From positions 1 through 64,000 of the forward strand of contig JBEKNN010000010.1 of assembly GCA_049522755.1 (NCBI GenBank): a DNA stretch of 64,000 nucleotides, read 5' to 3'. Positions 42,181 through 50,762 of the stretch are shown here, piece by piece (position 1 is the stretch's first letter; each line of letters opens with the position of its first letter). Under the pieces are notes generated by a model. That model had not been told where the DNA came from and searched no databases. It saw nothing but the letters and a program-made list of their open reading frames with translations. The DNA is from PALSA-243 sp049522755. GTDB taxonomy: Bacteria; Acidobacteriota; Terriglobia; Bryobacterales; Bryobacteraceae. The translations under genes were made by a program, and so were the position numbers.

Positions 42181-43134
42181 GGGGAACGCCGCCGCACCTT
42201 TTCGACCGCGGCTGAAACGCCCCATCAGGGGATGCAAATTTACAACGCGCGCGTGCTCAAGACACCGCCGATCAGCCGGCGCCCCGCGCGGGTTTCGCCT
42301 GGGACGTTTTTGGCGACGGCAAGACTGCCATTCGCAGCGGCGGCAGAATCTTCTAGACCGGTTCCCGCAGAACCAGGTGACCCAACTCGTGCAATCGCCG
42401 CCGCTGGTGGATACTCCGGCACCGAATTACACCACGATATCGAGCCTGCTGGCGACACCGCTGAGTTTGAGCCCGAGCACGGCGTTTGGAATCCAGAGTA
42501 ACTACAAACCTACCGCGGTCTATAACTGGAGCTTGGGGATTCAACACATATCGGCTTCAACACAGTGCTGGACGTCGCTTATGTCGGGCATGCAGATCCG
42601 GGACTTGAACGCAACCAGTATACGGAGTGCGCCAGCAACTCCAATTACAACGCGCTCCAGGTCAATCTGAAAAGGCGGCTCTCTTCGAGGCTCACATTTA
42701 CGCCTCTTACTCTTAGTCGAAAGCCATGGATGTGGCCGATACGCCCTCCACGGCCGTAAATCCGGTGTTGAACTATAACTCGTGGGATTAACGACCTGCA
42801 TGGGTTTGATCGCCGCCAGGTTCTTACGCCTGTCGAGATTTGTACGTTGTAATACGCCGACCGTACGCTCCTATTCATCGCATACTTAAAAGCATGCTGC
42901 CATTTTGTTAGTTTAGCTCAGGCTATCCGCGCCTGAGGCCAGGTATGGCGACGGCGTGAGTAAGTGCCCCGTTCTTTCGGACTGTACGGTATATCTGCGC
43001 GGGCTGTACTTAACCTGACCACCGCAAGCAAATATAACCAACGCCCGGCGTGTATTGATGCTACTGTTCAAGTTGTAGCCCAAGCCAGAGAGATACATTG
43101 GCGGCTCGAAAAGATTGGTGAGAGGAACGCTTAG
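42181..43134. other. Degraded DNA without intact genes
   Basis: After the permease comes a TonB-receptor fragment (42284-42793). From about 42800 to 43134 no domain is recognisable on either strand, and AT content is higher than in the neighbours. Confidence 0.55.
42284..42793 (+). pseudogene. Fragment of an Oar-like TonB-dependent receptor
   Basis: Pieces in different frames read Phe-Ala-Trp-Asp-Val-Phe-Gly-Asp-Gly-Lys-Thr-Ala, then Tyr-Asn-Trp-Ser-Leu-Gly-Ile-Gln, then Val-Leu-Asp-Val-Ala-Tyr-Val-Gly, then Asn-Tyr-Asn-Ala-Leu-Gln-Val-Asn-Leu. These are in the order seen in the barrel of the large carboxypeptidase-regulatory/TonB receptors common in Solibacter. At least two frameshifts and large losses (about 90% of the gene) make it dead. 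Confidence 0.7.
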
Positions 43135-43290
43135 ATGAGTACGAATAATAAGTGCGCCCACCCGGCCTGCAACTGTGTTCCACCCGCCGGTAAGGCTTAC
43201 TGCAGCGACTCCTGCGAGAGTGCGAAGAAACTAACTGAATTGGCTTGCCAGTGCCAGCATCCGGAGTGCCGCGGAGAGCTGTTGAAGTAA
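43135..43290 (+). CDS. Bacterial metallothionein (SmtA/BmtA-like)
   Basis: 51 residues, ATG at 43135 with GAGAGG a few bases upstream. It contains eight Cys (7, 12, 14, 23, 27, 38, 40, 45) and two His (9 and 42). The spacing is Cys-Ala-His-Pro-Ala-Cys-Asn-Cys near the start, Tyr-Cys-Ser-Asp-Ser-Cys in the middle and Cys-Gln-Cys-Gln-His-Pro-Glu-Cys near the end. This is the bacterial metallothionein pattern that binds several Zn or Cd ions in the cytoplasm. No SmtB-type regulator is next to it. It is surrounded by decayed DNA but its own frame is intact. Confidence 0.85.
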   Translation: MSTNNKCAHPACNCVPPAGKAYCSDSCESAKKLTELACQCQHPECRGELLK

Positions 43291-43349
43291 GCGCTGCCGT
43301 GGGCGGATTTCCGCGAAGGCGTGCGGTATGTTACAGGAAAAGGGAAACT

Positions 43350-43643
43350 ATGTTTCATAAAAGGTTGATCGGAATTGTTTTCGCCGGCGCGCTGGCCTTC
43401 AGCGCCGCGGCTGCTGACGTTGTAATTCGTCTTCGTCCACCAGTAGCCATCGTCGAGCATCGCGGGGCTCCTCCCAGCCGCGATCACGTGTGGGTTAATG
43501 GGTATCATCGTTGGGATGGCCACGCTTATGTATGGACGGCCGGAAGCTGGCAGATGCCGCCTCAGCCGCACCAACGATGGGTGGCGCATCACTATGTTCA
43601 TCGCAATGGCGGATACGTTCTGGTAGACGGCCACTGGCGCTAG
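43350..43643 (+). CDS. Small secreted YXWGXW-repeat-like protein
   Basis: 97 residues from the ATG at 43350 after AGGGAAA. A signal peptide ends near residue 21. The mature part is rich in Trp, His, Tyr and Arg, with repeats of the form Gly-Tyr-His-Arg-Trp-Asp-Gly-His and Gly-Gly-Tyr-Val-Leu-Val-Asp-Gly-His-Trp. This resembles the WXXGXW/BcpO repeat proteins of the envelope, whose role is unknown. Confidence 0.7.
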   Translation: MFHKRLIGIVFAGALAFSAAAADVVIRLRPPVAIVEHRGAPPSRDHVWVNGYHRWDGHAYVWTAGSWQMPPQPHQRWVAHHYVHRNGGYVLVDGHWR

Positions 43644-44202
43644 ACGCCAACGATCAAAGGTGCCCCAGCAGCCGGGCCGCCGCCAGTACCGCCCGGCCTC
43701 TTCACTCCACAACCTAACCGCCCCGCCGATTGCTTTACACTCAGAGGGGCATCTATGGAAACCCTTCTTGCGGCAATGGGCCTTTAACCGTTCGCGGACC
43801 CCGGTTGCCTGATGAAGTCTCGCTCACGGTACCGCTGTCACCCATCCGGCGCGCACCGCGACTATCACGCATTCGAGTTCCCGGCCTAGATTGTGCTTCG
43901 TCTATCTGGAATCTCGATTCGTCGCCTTCGGTCAAAAGCGAGTACTTCCTGACTATTCCTCCTTTATTCCAGTCAGTCGGAGGATGACCTTGCAGTTAGG
44001 TACCGGGTCGAACTTCGTCACTCAGATGACCCGGCACAACCGTGATCTGGCCGGCCGCGTTTCTGAACACACGGTGGTCTCCTTTATGTGCGAATGTTCG
44101 GCCAGCTGGCGTTCTCCAAAGCCTTGATCACACCGCGAACCTTTATAGGCTTCTTTGGCCGGGCGACCGACTACCGGCGCGGCGCGCCAACCGGGTGAGC
44201 CC
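43644..44202. other. Gene-free stretch
   Basis: 560 bp between the small secreted protein and cdsA. Frames are short and lack domains on both strands. No repeat or structure was recognised. It is probably degraded DNA. Confidence 0.5.
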
Positions 44203-44979
44203 TCACAGGCCCTGCGTCCGGAGCATCGCCCAGCCGTATACCAGCGGCATTACGAAGAGCGTGCTATCGACGCGGTCGAGGAATCCGCCGTGGCCGGGCA
44301 GGATCGCGCCGCTATCCTTCACGCCCGCGCCGCGCTTCATCGCCGATTCGCACAGGTCGCCCAGTTGGCCCGCCGCGTTGGCGGCCGCCGTGAGCAGAAT
44401 CGCTTCCGCAATGCTGACGTAAGGCACGAAGTGGACCAGATAGGCGCCGGCGAGCAGGATCGCCGTGACCACGGAAGCCGCCGCACCCTCCCACGATTTC
44501 TTGGGACTCACGCGCTCCGCCAGGCGATGGCGGCCGAAATTGCGGCCCACGTAATACGCTCCGATATCGCCCACCCAGCTCACCAGCAGCGCGTACATCA
44601 GCCAGTGCGGGCCCAGCCCATGCAGACCCAGCGCACACTTCCACGCGCCGAAGATGTAGACGATGCCCGTGACCAGCAGCGCCTGGCGCGGCAGCGCTCT
44701 CGCCAGATCGTCCATGCGCATCGCCAGGGCAAAGGCGATCAGCGCCGCCGCCAGCACGATCAGCCACGCATCGCTGCGCCAAAACAGCAGCGCGGCGCCG
44801 GCGGCGTAGCCCAGTGGACCGGGCGCGCCGAAACCGTAAGCGGCCGCCATGGCGTCGTATTCCCGATAGCTGAGGAACGCCGCCGCCGCCGCCACGGCCG
44901 CGAAGACCCAATAGTTCGCCGCGAGCGTTACGTAAACCACGATGGGAATCAGCGCCGCAGCCGTCAGTATGCGCTTCAT
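44203..44979 (-). CDS. cdsA: Phosphatidate cytidylyltransferase
   Basis: 258 residues from the ATG at 44979, overlapping the uppS stop (ATGA). About seven membrane helices. The CDP-alcohol signature is near the end: Ser-Pro-Lys-Lys-Ser-Trp-Glu-Gly, then Gly-Asp-Leu-Cys-Glu-Ser-x-x-Lys-Arg, Gly-Val-Lys-Asp-Ser-Gly and Gly-His-Gly-Gly-x-Leu-Asp-Arg. It makes CDP-diacylglycerol from CTP and phosphatidic acid at the inner membrane. Confidence 0.94.
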   Translation of the reverse strand: MKRILTAAALIPIVVYVTLAANYWVFAAVAAAAAFLSYREYDAMAAAYGFGAPGPLGYAAGAALLFWRSDAWLIVLAAALIAFALAMRMDDLARALPRQALLVTGIVYIFGAWKCALGLHGLGPHWLMYALLVSWVGDIGAYYVGRNFGRHRLAERVSPKKSWEGAAASVVTAILLAGAYLVHFVPYVSIAEAILLTAAANAAGQLGDLCESAMKRGAGVKDSGAILPGHGGFLDRVDSTLFVMPLVYGWAMLRTQGL

Positions 44980-45818
44980 GATTCGCGCAGCGCGGGCTGT
45001 AGCGACTCTTCGACCATCGCGGCGCCGGCCGGCGAGCCCTTGGGGGCGCTCAGCCCGCCGTAGCGCCGGTCGCGCTTCTGGTATTCCAGCACGGCCAGCA
45101 GCAAATCGGTGCGCGTGAAATCGGGCCACAGCGTCTCGGTGACGTACAACTCGGCGTAGGCGATCTGCCACAGCAGAAAATTACTGATGCGCATTTCGCC
45201 GGACGTGCGGATCAGCAGATCGGGGTCGGGACAGCTCGCGGTATAGAGGCTGGTCGCGATCAGATCCTCGTCGATCTTCAAGGTGTGGATGCTGCCATCA
45301 AGGCGCGCCATGTCGAGAATGGAATTGACCGCGTCCACAATCTCCGCGCGGCCGCCGTAGTTGATCGCCAGGTTCAGCACCATGCCGCGGTTGCTGTAGG
45401 TGGCGTCGATGGTGGCATCGAGCTCGCGCCGCACCTCGGGGGGCAGGGCATCCACACGGCCGATCATCTGCAACCGGATATCGTTCTTCTGCAGAGTGGG
45501 GAGTTCCTGCTTGAGGTAGTAGCGAAGCAGCCGCCACAGGGTTTCCACTTCGTGACGCGGGCGCTTCCAGTTCTCCACCGAAAAGGCGAAAAGCGTGAGC
45601 ACCTTAACGCCCAGCCGGGCGCACGTTTCGGCGGTAACGCGCACCGGCCCCACTCCCGCTTTATGGCCGGCCACGCGAGGCAGCAGACGGCGGCCGGCCC
45701 AGCGGCCGTTGCCATCCATGATGATCGCGATGTGCTCGGGCAGGCGGGCGGGGTCGATTGCGCGGGCCAACTCCGAGTCCTTCTCTCCAGGCCGGAGCGA
45801 TTCCAAAAGGGCCGTCAT
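44976..45818 (-). CDS. uppS: Isoprenyl (undecaprenyl) diphosphate synthase
   Basis: 280 residues from the ATG at 45818; the frame is open further upstream through the tRNA but that part is not coding. Motif Ile-Ile-Met-Asp-Gly-Asn-Gly-Arg-Trp-Ala marks cis-prenyltransferases, followed by Phe-Ser-Val-Glu-Asn-Trp, Arg-Thr-Ser-Gly-Glu-x-Arg-Ile-Ser-Asn and Leu-Trp-Pro-Asp-Phe. It builds the C55 lipid carrier for peptidoglycan. The uppS-cdsA order is standard, and they overlap by 4 bp. Confidence 0.95.
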   Translation of the reverse strand: MTALLESLRPGEKDSELARAIDPARLPEHIAIIMDGNGRWAGRRLLPRVAGHKAGVGPVRVTAETCARLGVKVLTLFAFSVENWKRPRHEVETLWRLLRYYLKQELPTLQKNDIRLQMIGRVDALPPEVRRELDATIDATYSNRGMVLNLAINYGGRAEIVDAVNSILDMARLDGSIHTLKIDEDLIATSLYTASCPDPDLLIRTSGEMRISNFLLWQIAYAELYVTETLWPDFTRTDLLLAVLEYQKRDRRYGGLSAPKGSPAGAAMVEESLQPALRES

Positions 45819-45892
45819 GAAGTAATCATTTATAGTACAACACGGCTGCGGATACGGGCCGGCGTAGGCTAAACTTTGGAGTGAAGCCGCGC

Positions 45893-45969
<77 letters not shown>

Positions 45970-46037
45970 TCCAAATCGAGAAGATCGAGACGGTGGGAAG
46001 TTCGGAAGGAGCGTTGCCGCGGCTGCCACCAAGCTGC

Positions 46038-46654
46038 ATGACCACCCATAAGCTGCTGTTCACTCCGGGACCACTCACTACCGGCGCGACGGTGAAGGCG
46101 GCCATGTTATGCGACGCCGGCTCGCGCGATGCGGAGTTCATCGCGGTGGTGCGCAACATTCGCGAACGGCTGCTGAGAATCGGCGGAGCGGGGCCGGGCG
46201 GCGGCTACGAATGCGTGCCGATGCAAGGCAGCGGGACCTTCGCGTTTGAATCGGAGATTTCTTCGGCGATCCCGCGCGATGGCCGCCTGATGGTTCTGGT
46301 CAATGGCCGTACGGACGCCGCATTGTCGAGATGGCGCGCGTTCACGGCATCGAGGTACAGACCGTGGAGGCGGCGGAGAGCATTGAGGCGATGGGATTCG
46401 AACCGTTCCTTGCGCCGGAAGACCAAAGCTAAATCATCACGACTTACCGCTATCCGGCGAATCCGGAATTCCGGTTTGAGGAATTTTATTCGCGTTTGAG
46501 CGAGATGGGGTTCGTGATTTATCCGGGGAAACTTGGCAAGGAGCCATGCTTCCGGATCGGGACGATCGGAAGTATCGGAGTAGCGGAAATCGAAGGCCTG
46601 CTGGCGGCGGTTCGACGGATCGGCAATTGTGGCGCGGCGCGAGGCGCCGGTTGA
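46038..46654 (+). pseudogene. Broken class V aminotransferase (PhnW-like)
   Basis: Starts as a 2-aminoethylphosphonate-pyruvate transaminase-like protein (Leu-Leu-Phe-Thr-Pro-Gly-Pro-Leu, then Met-Gln-Gly-Ser-Gly-Thr-Phe). A one-base loss near 46308 shifts the frame (the sequence continues Tyr-Gly-Arg-Arg-Ile-Val-Glu-Met-Ala). About 200 residues including the PLP lysine are missing. A TAA at about 46432 interrupts the C-terminal part (Tyr-Arg-Tyr-Pro, then Gly-Phe-Val-Ile-Tyr-Pro-Gly-Lys-Leu). It is dead. No other phosphonate gene is near. Confidence 0.85.
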
Positions 46655-46774
46655 ACCTCGCCCGGGGTGGAGGGCCTTTCTGAAGGGTGCACATATTCGC
46701 ACTCTGTATCCAATCGCACGCTAATTTGAGTGGCCGACCGGTTTCGGATGGTAACGTATCCGGTGGAGGAAACT

Positions 46775-47302
46775 ATGAAGAGGCTGATCGGAACGTTCAC
46801 GGTGTTATCCATGATTACCGTTTCCGCTCTTGCGCAGGATAAGCGCGGGGCCGCTAAACCGGCGGGCGGCGGACATATTCCAGCGCATGGCCCCGCAGCA
46901 TTCAAGGGCACCCCGGCGGGACCGGAAAAGCGCACGGTTCCAGAGGCGCCGGGACATCCGGCCGCGCCGCATGTCGACGCCAAGGGCGACAAGTGGGTGG
47001 GACATGACACTGGCCCGAACGATGCGCGCTATCACCTGGATAAGCCGTTTGAGCACGGACGGTTCCCCGGTGGGATCGGCAAAGGCCACGTTTTTCACCT
47101 GGCCGGAGGCGGTCCGAGCCGTTTCTGGTTCGGCGGCTTCTATTTCAGCGTCTCCCCGGTCGACCTCGAGCTTTGCGCAGACTGGCAATGGAATTCGGAC
47201 GATGTCGTGATCTACGACGACCCCGACCACGTTGGCTGGTATCTCGCTTATGACGTGAGGCTGGGCACTTACGTCCACGTCATGTATCTTGGGACGAGCT
47301 AG
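46775..47302 (+). CDS. Secreted protein of unknown function
   Basis: 175 residues from the ATG at 46775, with GGAGGA upstream. Signal peptide ~20 residues. A Gly/Pro/His-rich mature start (~25-90) leads to a beta-rich C-terminal part with many aromatic residues (Phe-Trp-Phe-Gly-Gly-Phe-Tyr-Phe, Val-Gly-Trp-Tyr-Leu). This resembles small envelope proteins of Acidobacteriota, with no known role. Confidence 0.7.
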   Translation: MKRLIGTFTVLSMITVSALAQDKRGAAKPAGGGHIPAHGPAAFKGTPAGPEKRTVPEAPGHPAAPHVDAKGDKWVGHDTGPNDARYHLDKPFEHGRFPGGIGKGHVFHLAGGGPSRFWFGGFYFSVSPVDLELCADWQWNSDDVVIYDDPDHVGWYLAYDVRLGTYVHVMYLGTS

Positions 47303-47315
47303 GTTTGAACTTCGA

Positions 47316-47425
47316 CTTCGACGCAGAGACGCTGAGACGCGGAGGCCACGCAGAGAAAACATGAAGAGAATGAAGTTTTTTCCTCTCTGCGCTTAACTCT
47401 GCGTCTCAGCGTCTCTGCGTCGAAG
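47316..47425. repeat. Perfect 25-bp inverted repeat (GACGCAGAGACGC type)
   Basis: Arms at 47316-47340 and 47401-47425 are exactly complementary, with a 60-bp centre that contains a second pair (CGCAGAG and CTCTGCG). The words GACGCAGAGACGC occur in intergenic repeats of several soil phyla. It lies between two plus-strand genes and could stop transcription of the first. Confidence 0.85.
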
Positions 47426-47547
47426 ACTTAGGCCCCTCGACCGATATTGAAGCCGGAAATCCCTCAGGCTTTTCTCGCCGCATAGCAGTTGTACCGGTAC
47501 TTTGGGTTCTGTTCAGCCGCGATACGGCGGGTTAAGATCGCGGCTGG

Positions 47548-48207
47548 ATGAGACTCGTTTACATGGCGATTGGTCTTTGGGCGGTCGCGGCCGGGCTGGG
47601 GGCGAAGACGATCGACGTCTCCTCGCAGCCTGCGCAACTGCTGCAATCCGGGGATTCACTGACGTTTCTCTTCTCGGACAGCAGCTATGCGCAACACGCT
47701 ACGTCAATGGGGTTGGCGGCGTCTCCATCACAGATCTTCTTCAATTTGTCTTCGGTGCCGCTCAATTCGGCGGGGCACTTCACGGCCGTGGTGGAATCGG
47801 CGGATGGATCGGCTTCCGCCCTGTTTCCGGGGCCGTTGCAGTGGACCAGCGGGATGGTGCAGACCTCGGGATATGACGGGGCGGGGTCCGTTCTGGTGGG
47901 CAGTCTGATGTTATCGAGTGCGCTCTCGCAGGAAATTTTTGAGGGAACGGAAGCGGAATTGACGCTGCTGTATGTGGGGCCTGACATCACAGTGGGCCTT
48001 CCCGGCAACGCGCTGAGAAACGATTTGACAATCAGTCTGACGGGCCAAGGGACTAGCGTTGGCGCGATGGATTACGGGGTAACGCTGAGCAGCGGCCAGG
48101 CCATCGTCGCGCCGGAGCCGGATCCGGCGTCAATGCTCGTCGCCATGGGGGTGCTGCTGTGCGCGTTATCGGTGGCGCTCAAACGATTCGGAAGGTTGCG
48201 GGCCTAA
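47548..48207 (+). CDS. PEP-CTERM-like sorted surface protein
   Basis: 219 residues with a signal peptide (~19 residues). The C-terminus has Pro-Glu-Pro-Asp-Pro, a membrane helix (Met-Leu-Val-Ala-Met-Gly-Val-Leu-Leu) and a basic end (Lys-Arg-Phe-Gly-Arg-Leu-Arg), the layout recognised by exosortase. The mature middle is Ser/Gly/Ala-rich and beta-type. It should be cut and released to the cell surface or matrix. No exosortase gene is in the window. Confidence 0.78.
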   Translation: MRLVYMAIGLWAVAAGLGAKTIDVSSQPAQLLQSGDSLTFLFSDSSYAQHATSMGLAASPSQIFFNLSSVPLNSAGHFTAVVESADGSASALFPGPLQWTSGMVQTSGYDGAGSVLVGSLMLSSALSQEIFEGTEAELTLLYVGPDITVGLPGNALRNDLTISLTGQGTSVGAMDYGVTLSSGQAIVAPEPDPASMLVAMGVLLCALSVALKRFGRLRA

Positions 48208-48314
48208 TTGGTTTGCAATCGCATCGAAGTCTCTGTTACTATCGGTTTGGACACATCGGAATCCTTCCTTTGAAGTGCCGCAAATCCAACCAACGGAGTT
48301 AAATAATCAACTGA

Positions 48315-48731
48315 ATGGGATTTACCGTTTTTCTTGGCAATCTCCCTGCGTGGGTGACCGCCGACGATATCAAACAATGGCTCGCCGCTGAAGATCTTGT
48401 GGCCGACGCCGTAAAAGTAATCCGCAATCACGAAACGCAAGAATCGAAGGGTTTCGCCTTTGTCGAAGCGCCGACTGCCGAAGAAATGCAGTCGATCATC
48501 CGCCGCTTTGACCGCGCCCCTCTCGAAGACCGCCTTCTGCGCGCCAATCCCGCCCAGCCCCCAAAGGGGAAGGAAGTACGCGGTCCGCAGCAGGCAACCC
48601 CAACGCAACAGACGGCTCCGCCCAACGGCGCCCGTGCGCAGCGGCCGGACCGCAAGCGGCGAAGCGGCGGCAAAGACCGGGAGCAGTCGCCCCGGAGTGC
48701 GTTTGCAGCCGAGCTGGCGAAGGTTCTGTAG
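48315..48731 (+). CDS. RNA recognition motif (RRM) protein
   Basis: 138 residues. One RRM at ~1-80 with RNP2 (Val-Phe-Leu-Gly-Asn-Leu) and RNP1 (Lys-Gly-Phe-Ala-Phe-Val-Glu). The tail of ~55 residues is rich in Gln, Pro, Arg and Lys, likely disordered and RNA-binding. Bacterial RRM proteins of this size are known, for instance from cyanobacteria, where they respond to cold. No close partner is seen. Confidence 0.88.
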   Translation: MGFTVFLGNLPAWVTADDIKQWLAAEDLVADAVKVIRNHETQESKGFAFVEAPTAEEMQSIIRRFDRAPLEDRLLRANPAQPPKGKEVRGPQQATPTQQTAPPNGARAQRPDRKRRSGGKDREQSPRSAFAAELAKVL

Positions 48732-48873
48732 TTCGGGGCAGGCGTCCATCCGGGGCGCCGGCGTAACTCCTGTTTCTCTGCACACCTGTGAACCGAAGTC
48801 ACATCCGGCTTCCTCCTTTTCCTTTTCCCTTCAATTATTTGCCCCTGGCATGGGGCGTGCTCCCTGCGCGTGC

Positions 48874-50121
48874 ATGAAATACCTCTGGATTGGCTGCTTG
48901 CTGGTGGCGGGCTGCCCAATCTTTGCGGGAACGCAGGATTCCGAATTCAACGTGAATACGCGTTATACGGTGGAGAACATTTTGGTGGCCGGCGCAGGCT
49001 GGACCACCGATCTGGTTGCGAGCCACGACGACCACATCAGCTTTGTCATCAGGCGCGATCTGGTGGCTTTGATCGGCCAGAAGTTGAATCCGGCGGCGCT
49101 CGACGATCTTGCCAAGCGTCTGCGTAAGGAATTTCGTGCGCGCACGGTAGACCACCACGTGATGCGCGGCAAGGCGCCGGATACGGTTGACGTGGTGTTC
49201 GACATCAAGCTGCGGCCGGCGCGGTTCGACGTGTCGGTTCCCAAGTTCGCGTACAACTCCAACCAGGGATGGAACGGAGCTGGCGAAGCTACCGCGACCC
49301 TGAATCATAATGCGTTTACGGCCGGTCTGGTCAGCGATGGCGACGAGTTGCTGGAGCGCTATACAGGGGTTGAAGCCAGCTATGAAAACTCGCACCTGGG
49401 CAGCGACAACTTGCGGTTCAAGTTCGAGTTCGACGACTTCCACGACTTATGGAATCCGCAGACGGCGGCGGAGGCCGGCGCGGCGCTTTACCGGACGCGG
49501 GAAAACTTCGAGCCGCTGATGACGTTGGCGGTGGCGCGGCCTTTGACGGTGAGCTTTGGGATGAGCTTCGAACGCATGCAGGACGAGGGTCCGGGGCCGC
49601 GGATCGAAGCCGCTAACGCGCTGATTGCGAACGCCCGGTTCCATGGCCGTATGGAGGACGACGATGACCTGCAGGATTTCGACGCGGGATACGACCTGCA
49701 TGCCGGCATGCGCACTTTGGCGAGCGATTATGGGTACAACCGCCACCGCTTCGAATTCCGCTATACTTGGACACACGGCAAGCAGGTGGTGTTCGACGAC
49801 GCCATGGGCGGCATCATCACCGGCGATGCCCCGCTTTACGAACGCTTCGCCCTGGGCAACAGCAATACTTTGCGCGGTTGGAACAAATATGAGTTGGACC
49901 CGTTGGGCGGAAACCGGATTTTGAGCAATTCCGTCGAATATCGGTACGGCGCGTTTCAGGCCTTCTACGATATGGGCGCAATCTGGAACGGCGGAGGAGC
50001 CGTGGTAGCCAGGAAATCGGTCGGCGTCGGCTTGCGGGAAGGGCCATTTTCGGTGGCAGTGGCCTTTCCGCTGAAGGATGGCCGGACCGACCCGGTCCTT
50101 ATGGTGAGCATGAATTATTGA
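48874..50121 (+). CDS. Omp85/BamA-like outer membrane protein
   Basis: 415 residues from the ATG at 48874; a signal peptide ends near residue 19. A single POTRA-sized region (~25-115) precedes a beta-barrel. Late in the barrel is Leu-Arg-Gly-Trp-Asn-Lys-Tyr (the Omp85 loop with the conserved Arg-Gly pair), and it ends in aromatic Tyr. The chain is shorter than BamA, as for TamA/D15-type members. It overlaps the next gene by one base (TGATG), so it is part of the kinase/regulator operon. Confidence 0.85.
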   Translation: MKYLWIGCLLVAGCPIFAGTQDSEFNVNTRYTVENILVAGAGWTTDLVASHDDHISFVIRRDLVALIGQKLNPAALDDLAKRLRKEFRARTVDHHVMRGKAPDTVDVVFDIKLRPARFDVSVPKFAYNSNQGWNGAGEATATLNHNAFTAGLVSDGDELLERYTGVEASYENSHLGSDNLRFKFEFDDFHDLWNPQTAAEAGAALYRTRENFEPLMTLAVARPLTVSFGMSFERMQDEGPGPRIEAANALIANARFHGRMEDDDDLQDFDAGYDLHAGMRTLASDYGYNRHRFEFRYTWTHGKQVVFDDAMGGIITGDAPLYERFALGNSNTLRGWNKYELDPLGGNRILSNSVEYRYGAFQAFYDMGAIWNGGGAVVARKSVGVGLREGPFSVAVAFPLKDGRTDPVLMVSMNY

Positions 50122-50762
50122 TGGCGCAACCATTGCGTGAGAGCAGAGGGGCCGCTGGCATCAGCCGGCGCGGCTGGCTTATTGCCGGTCTGGCTATACC
50201 TCTGTTCCGGGCCCGGGCTGCGTCCAACCTGACCGCGACTTACGACGGCGACAATCTCTATCCAGTAGCGCAGAGCCTTCATTTTCTTACGGGTAAGGTG
50301 CTCGAACGGCTGCGCGATTCGGCCGATATTCAGACGTTTGTCTCGCAGTTGACGCTGTTTTGCGAAGATGGCAGCCTGCCGGTGAAGCCGGCGCACGCAA
50401 GATTCGTCGTGAGCTACTCGATTTGGGAAGAGAGATTCAAGGTCGCCATTCCGGGTTCGGCGGCTCGCTCGGTGGAAGGGCTCACGGCGACGCAGGCCGA
50501 GACGTGGTGTCTGGAAAACGTCGCCATCAGCGCATCGGGACTGGCGCCGGACAAGCCCTTCCGCATGCGCTTCGAGCTGCGCAGCCAGCGGCAGCCGGAT
50601 CTCTCGCCGCTGGTGAGCGACCTGGGGATCAGCCTGACCAGCATGGTGGAGATCTTCAGCCGGAAACCCGGCGCAGGCGAGTATCATCAAACGCTGGAGA
50701 CAGAGTGGCTGCGGCTGCTCAATTTGCCGCGGCTCACAGGCCGGCCGGCGCGACGCGAGTGA
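50121..50762 (+). CDS. DUF4390-like exported protein
   Basis: 213 residues from the ATG at 50121. An Arg-Arg-Gly-Trp-Leu-Ile-Ala-Gly segment at ~17 suggests a signal peptide, perhaps of Tat type. The mature part is beta-rich (Leu-Thr-Ala-Thr-Tyr-Asp-Gly-Asp-Asn-Leu-Tyr). This matches the small DUF4390 protein found before NtrY-type kinases in Betaproteobacteria. It is coupled on both sides (TGATG upstream, GTGA downstream) and may feed an envelope signal to the kinase. Confidence 0.65.
   Translation: MAQPLRESRGAAGISRRGWLIAGLAIPLFRARAASNLTATYDGDNLYPVAQSLHFLTGKVLERLRDSADIQTFVSQLTLFCEDGSLPVKPAHARFVVSYSIWEERFKVAIPGSAARSVEGLTATQAETWCLENVAISASGLAPDKPFRMRFELRSQRQPDLSPLVSDLGISLTSMVEIFSRKPGAGEYHQTLETEWLRLLNLPRLTGRPARRE

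Noticed and set aside
48846..48861. Sigma-54-like element TGGCATGGGGCGTGCT before the Omp85 gene
   Set aside because: Spacing fits, but the transcript would start at the start codon itself, leaving no leader, and the match is weaker than at 18197.
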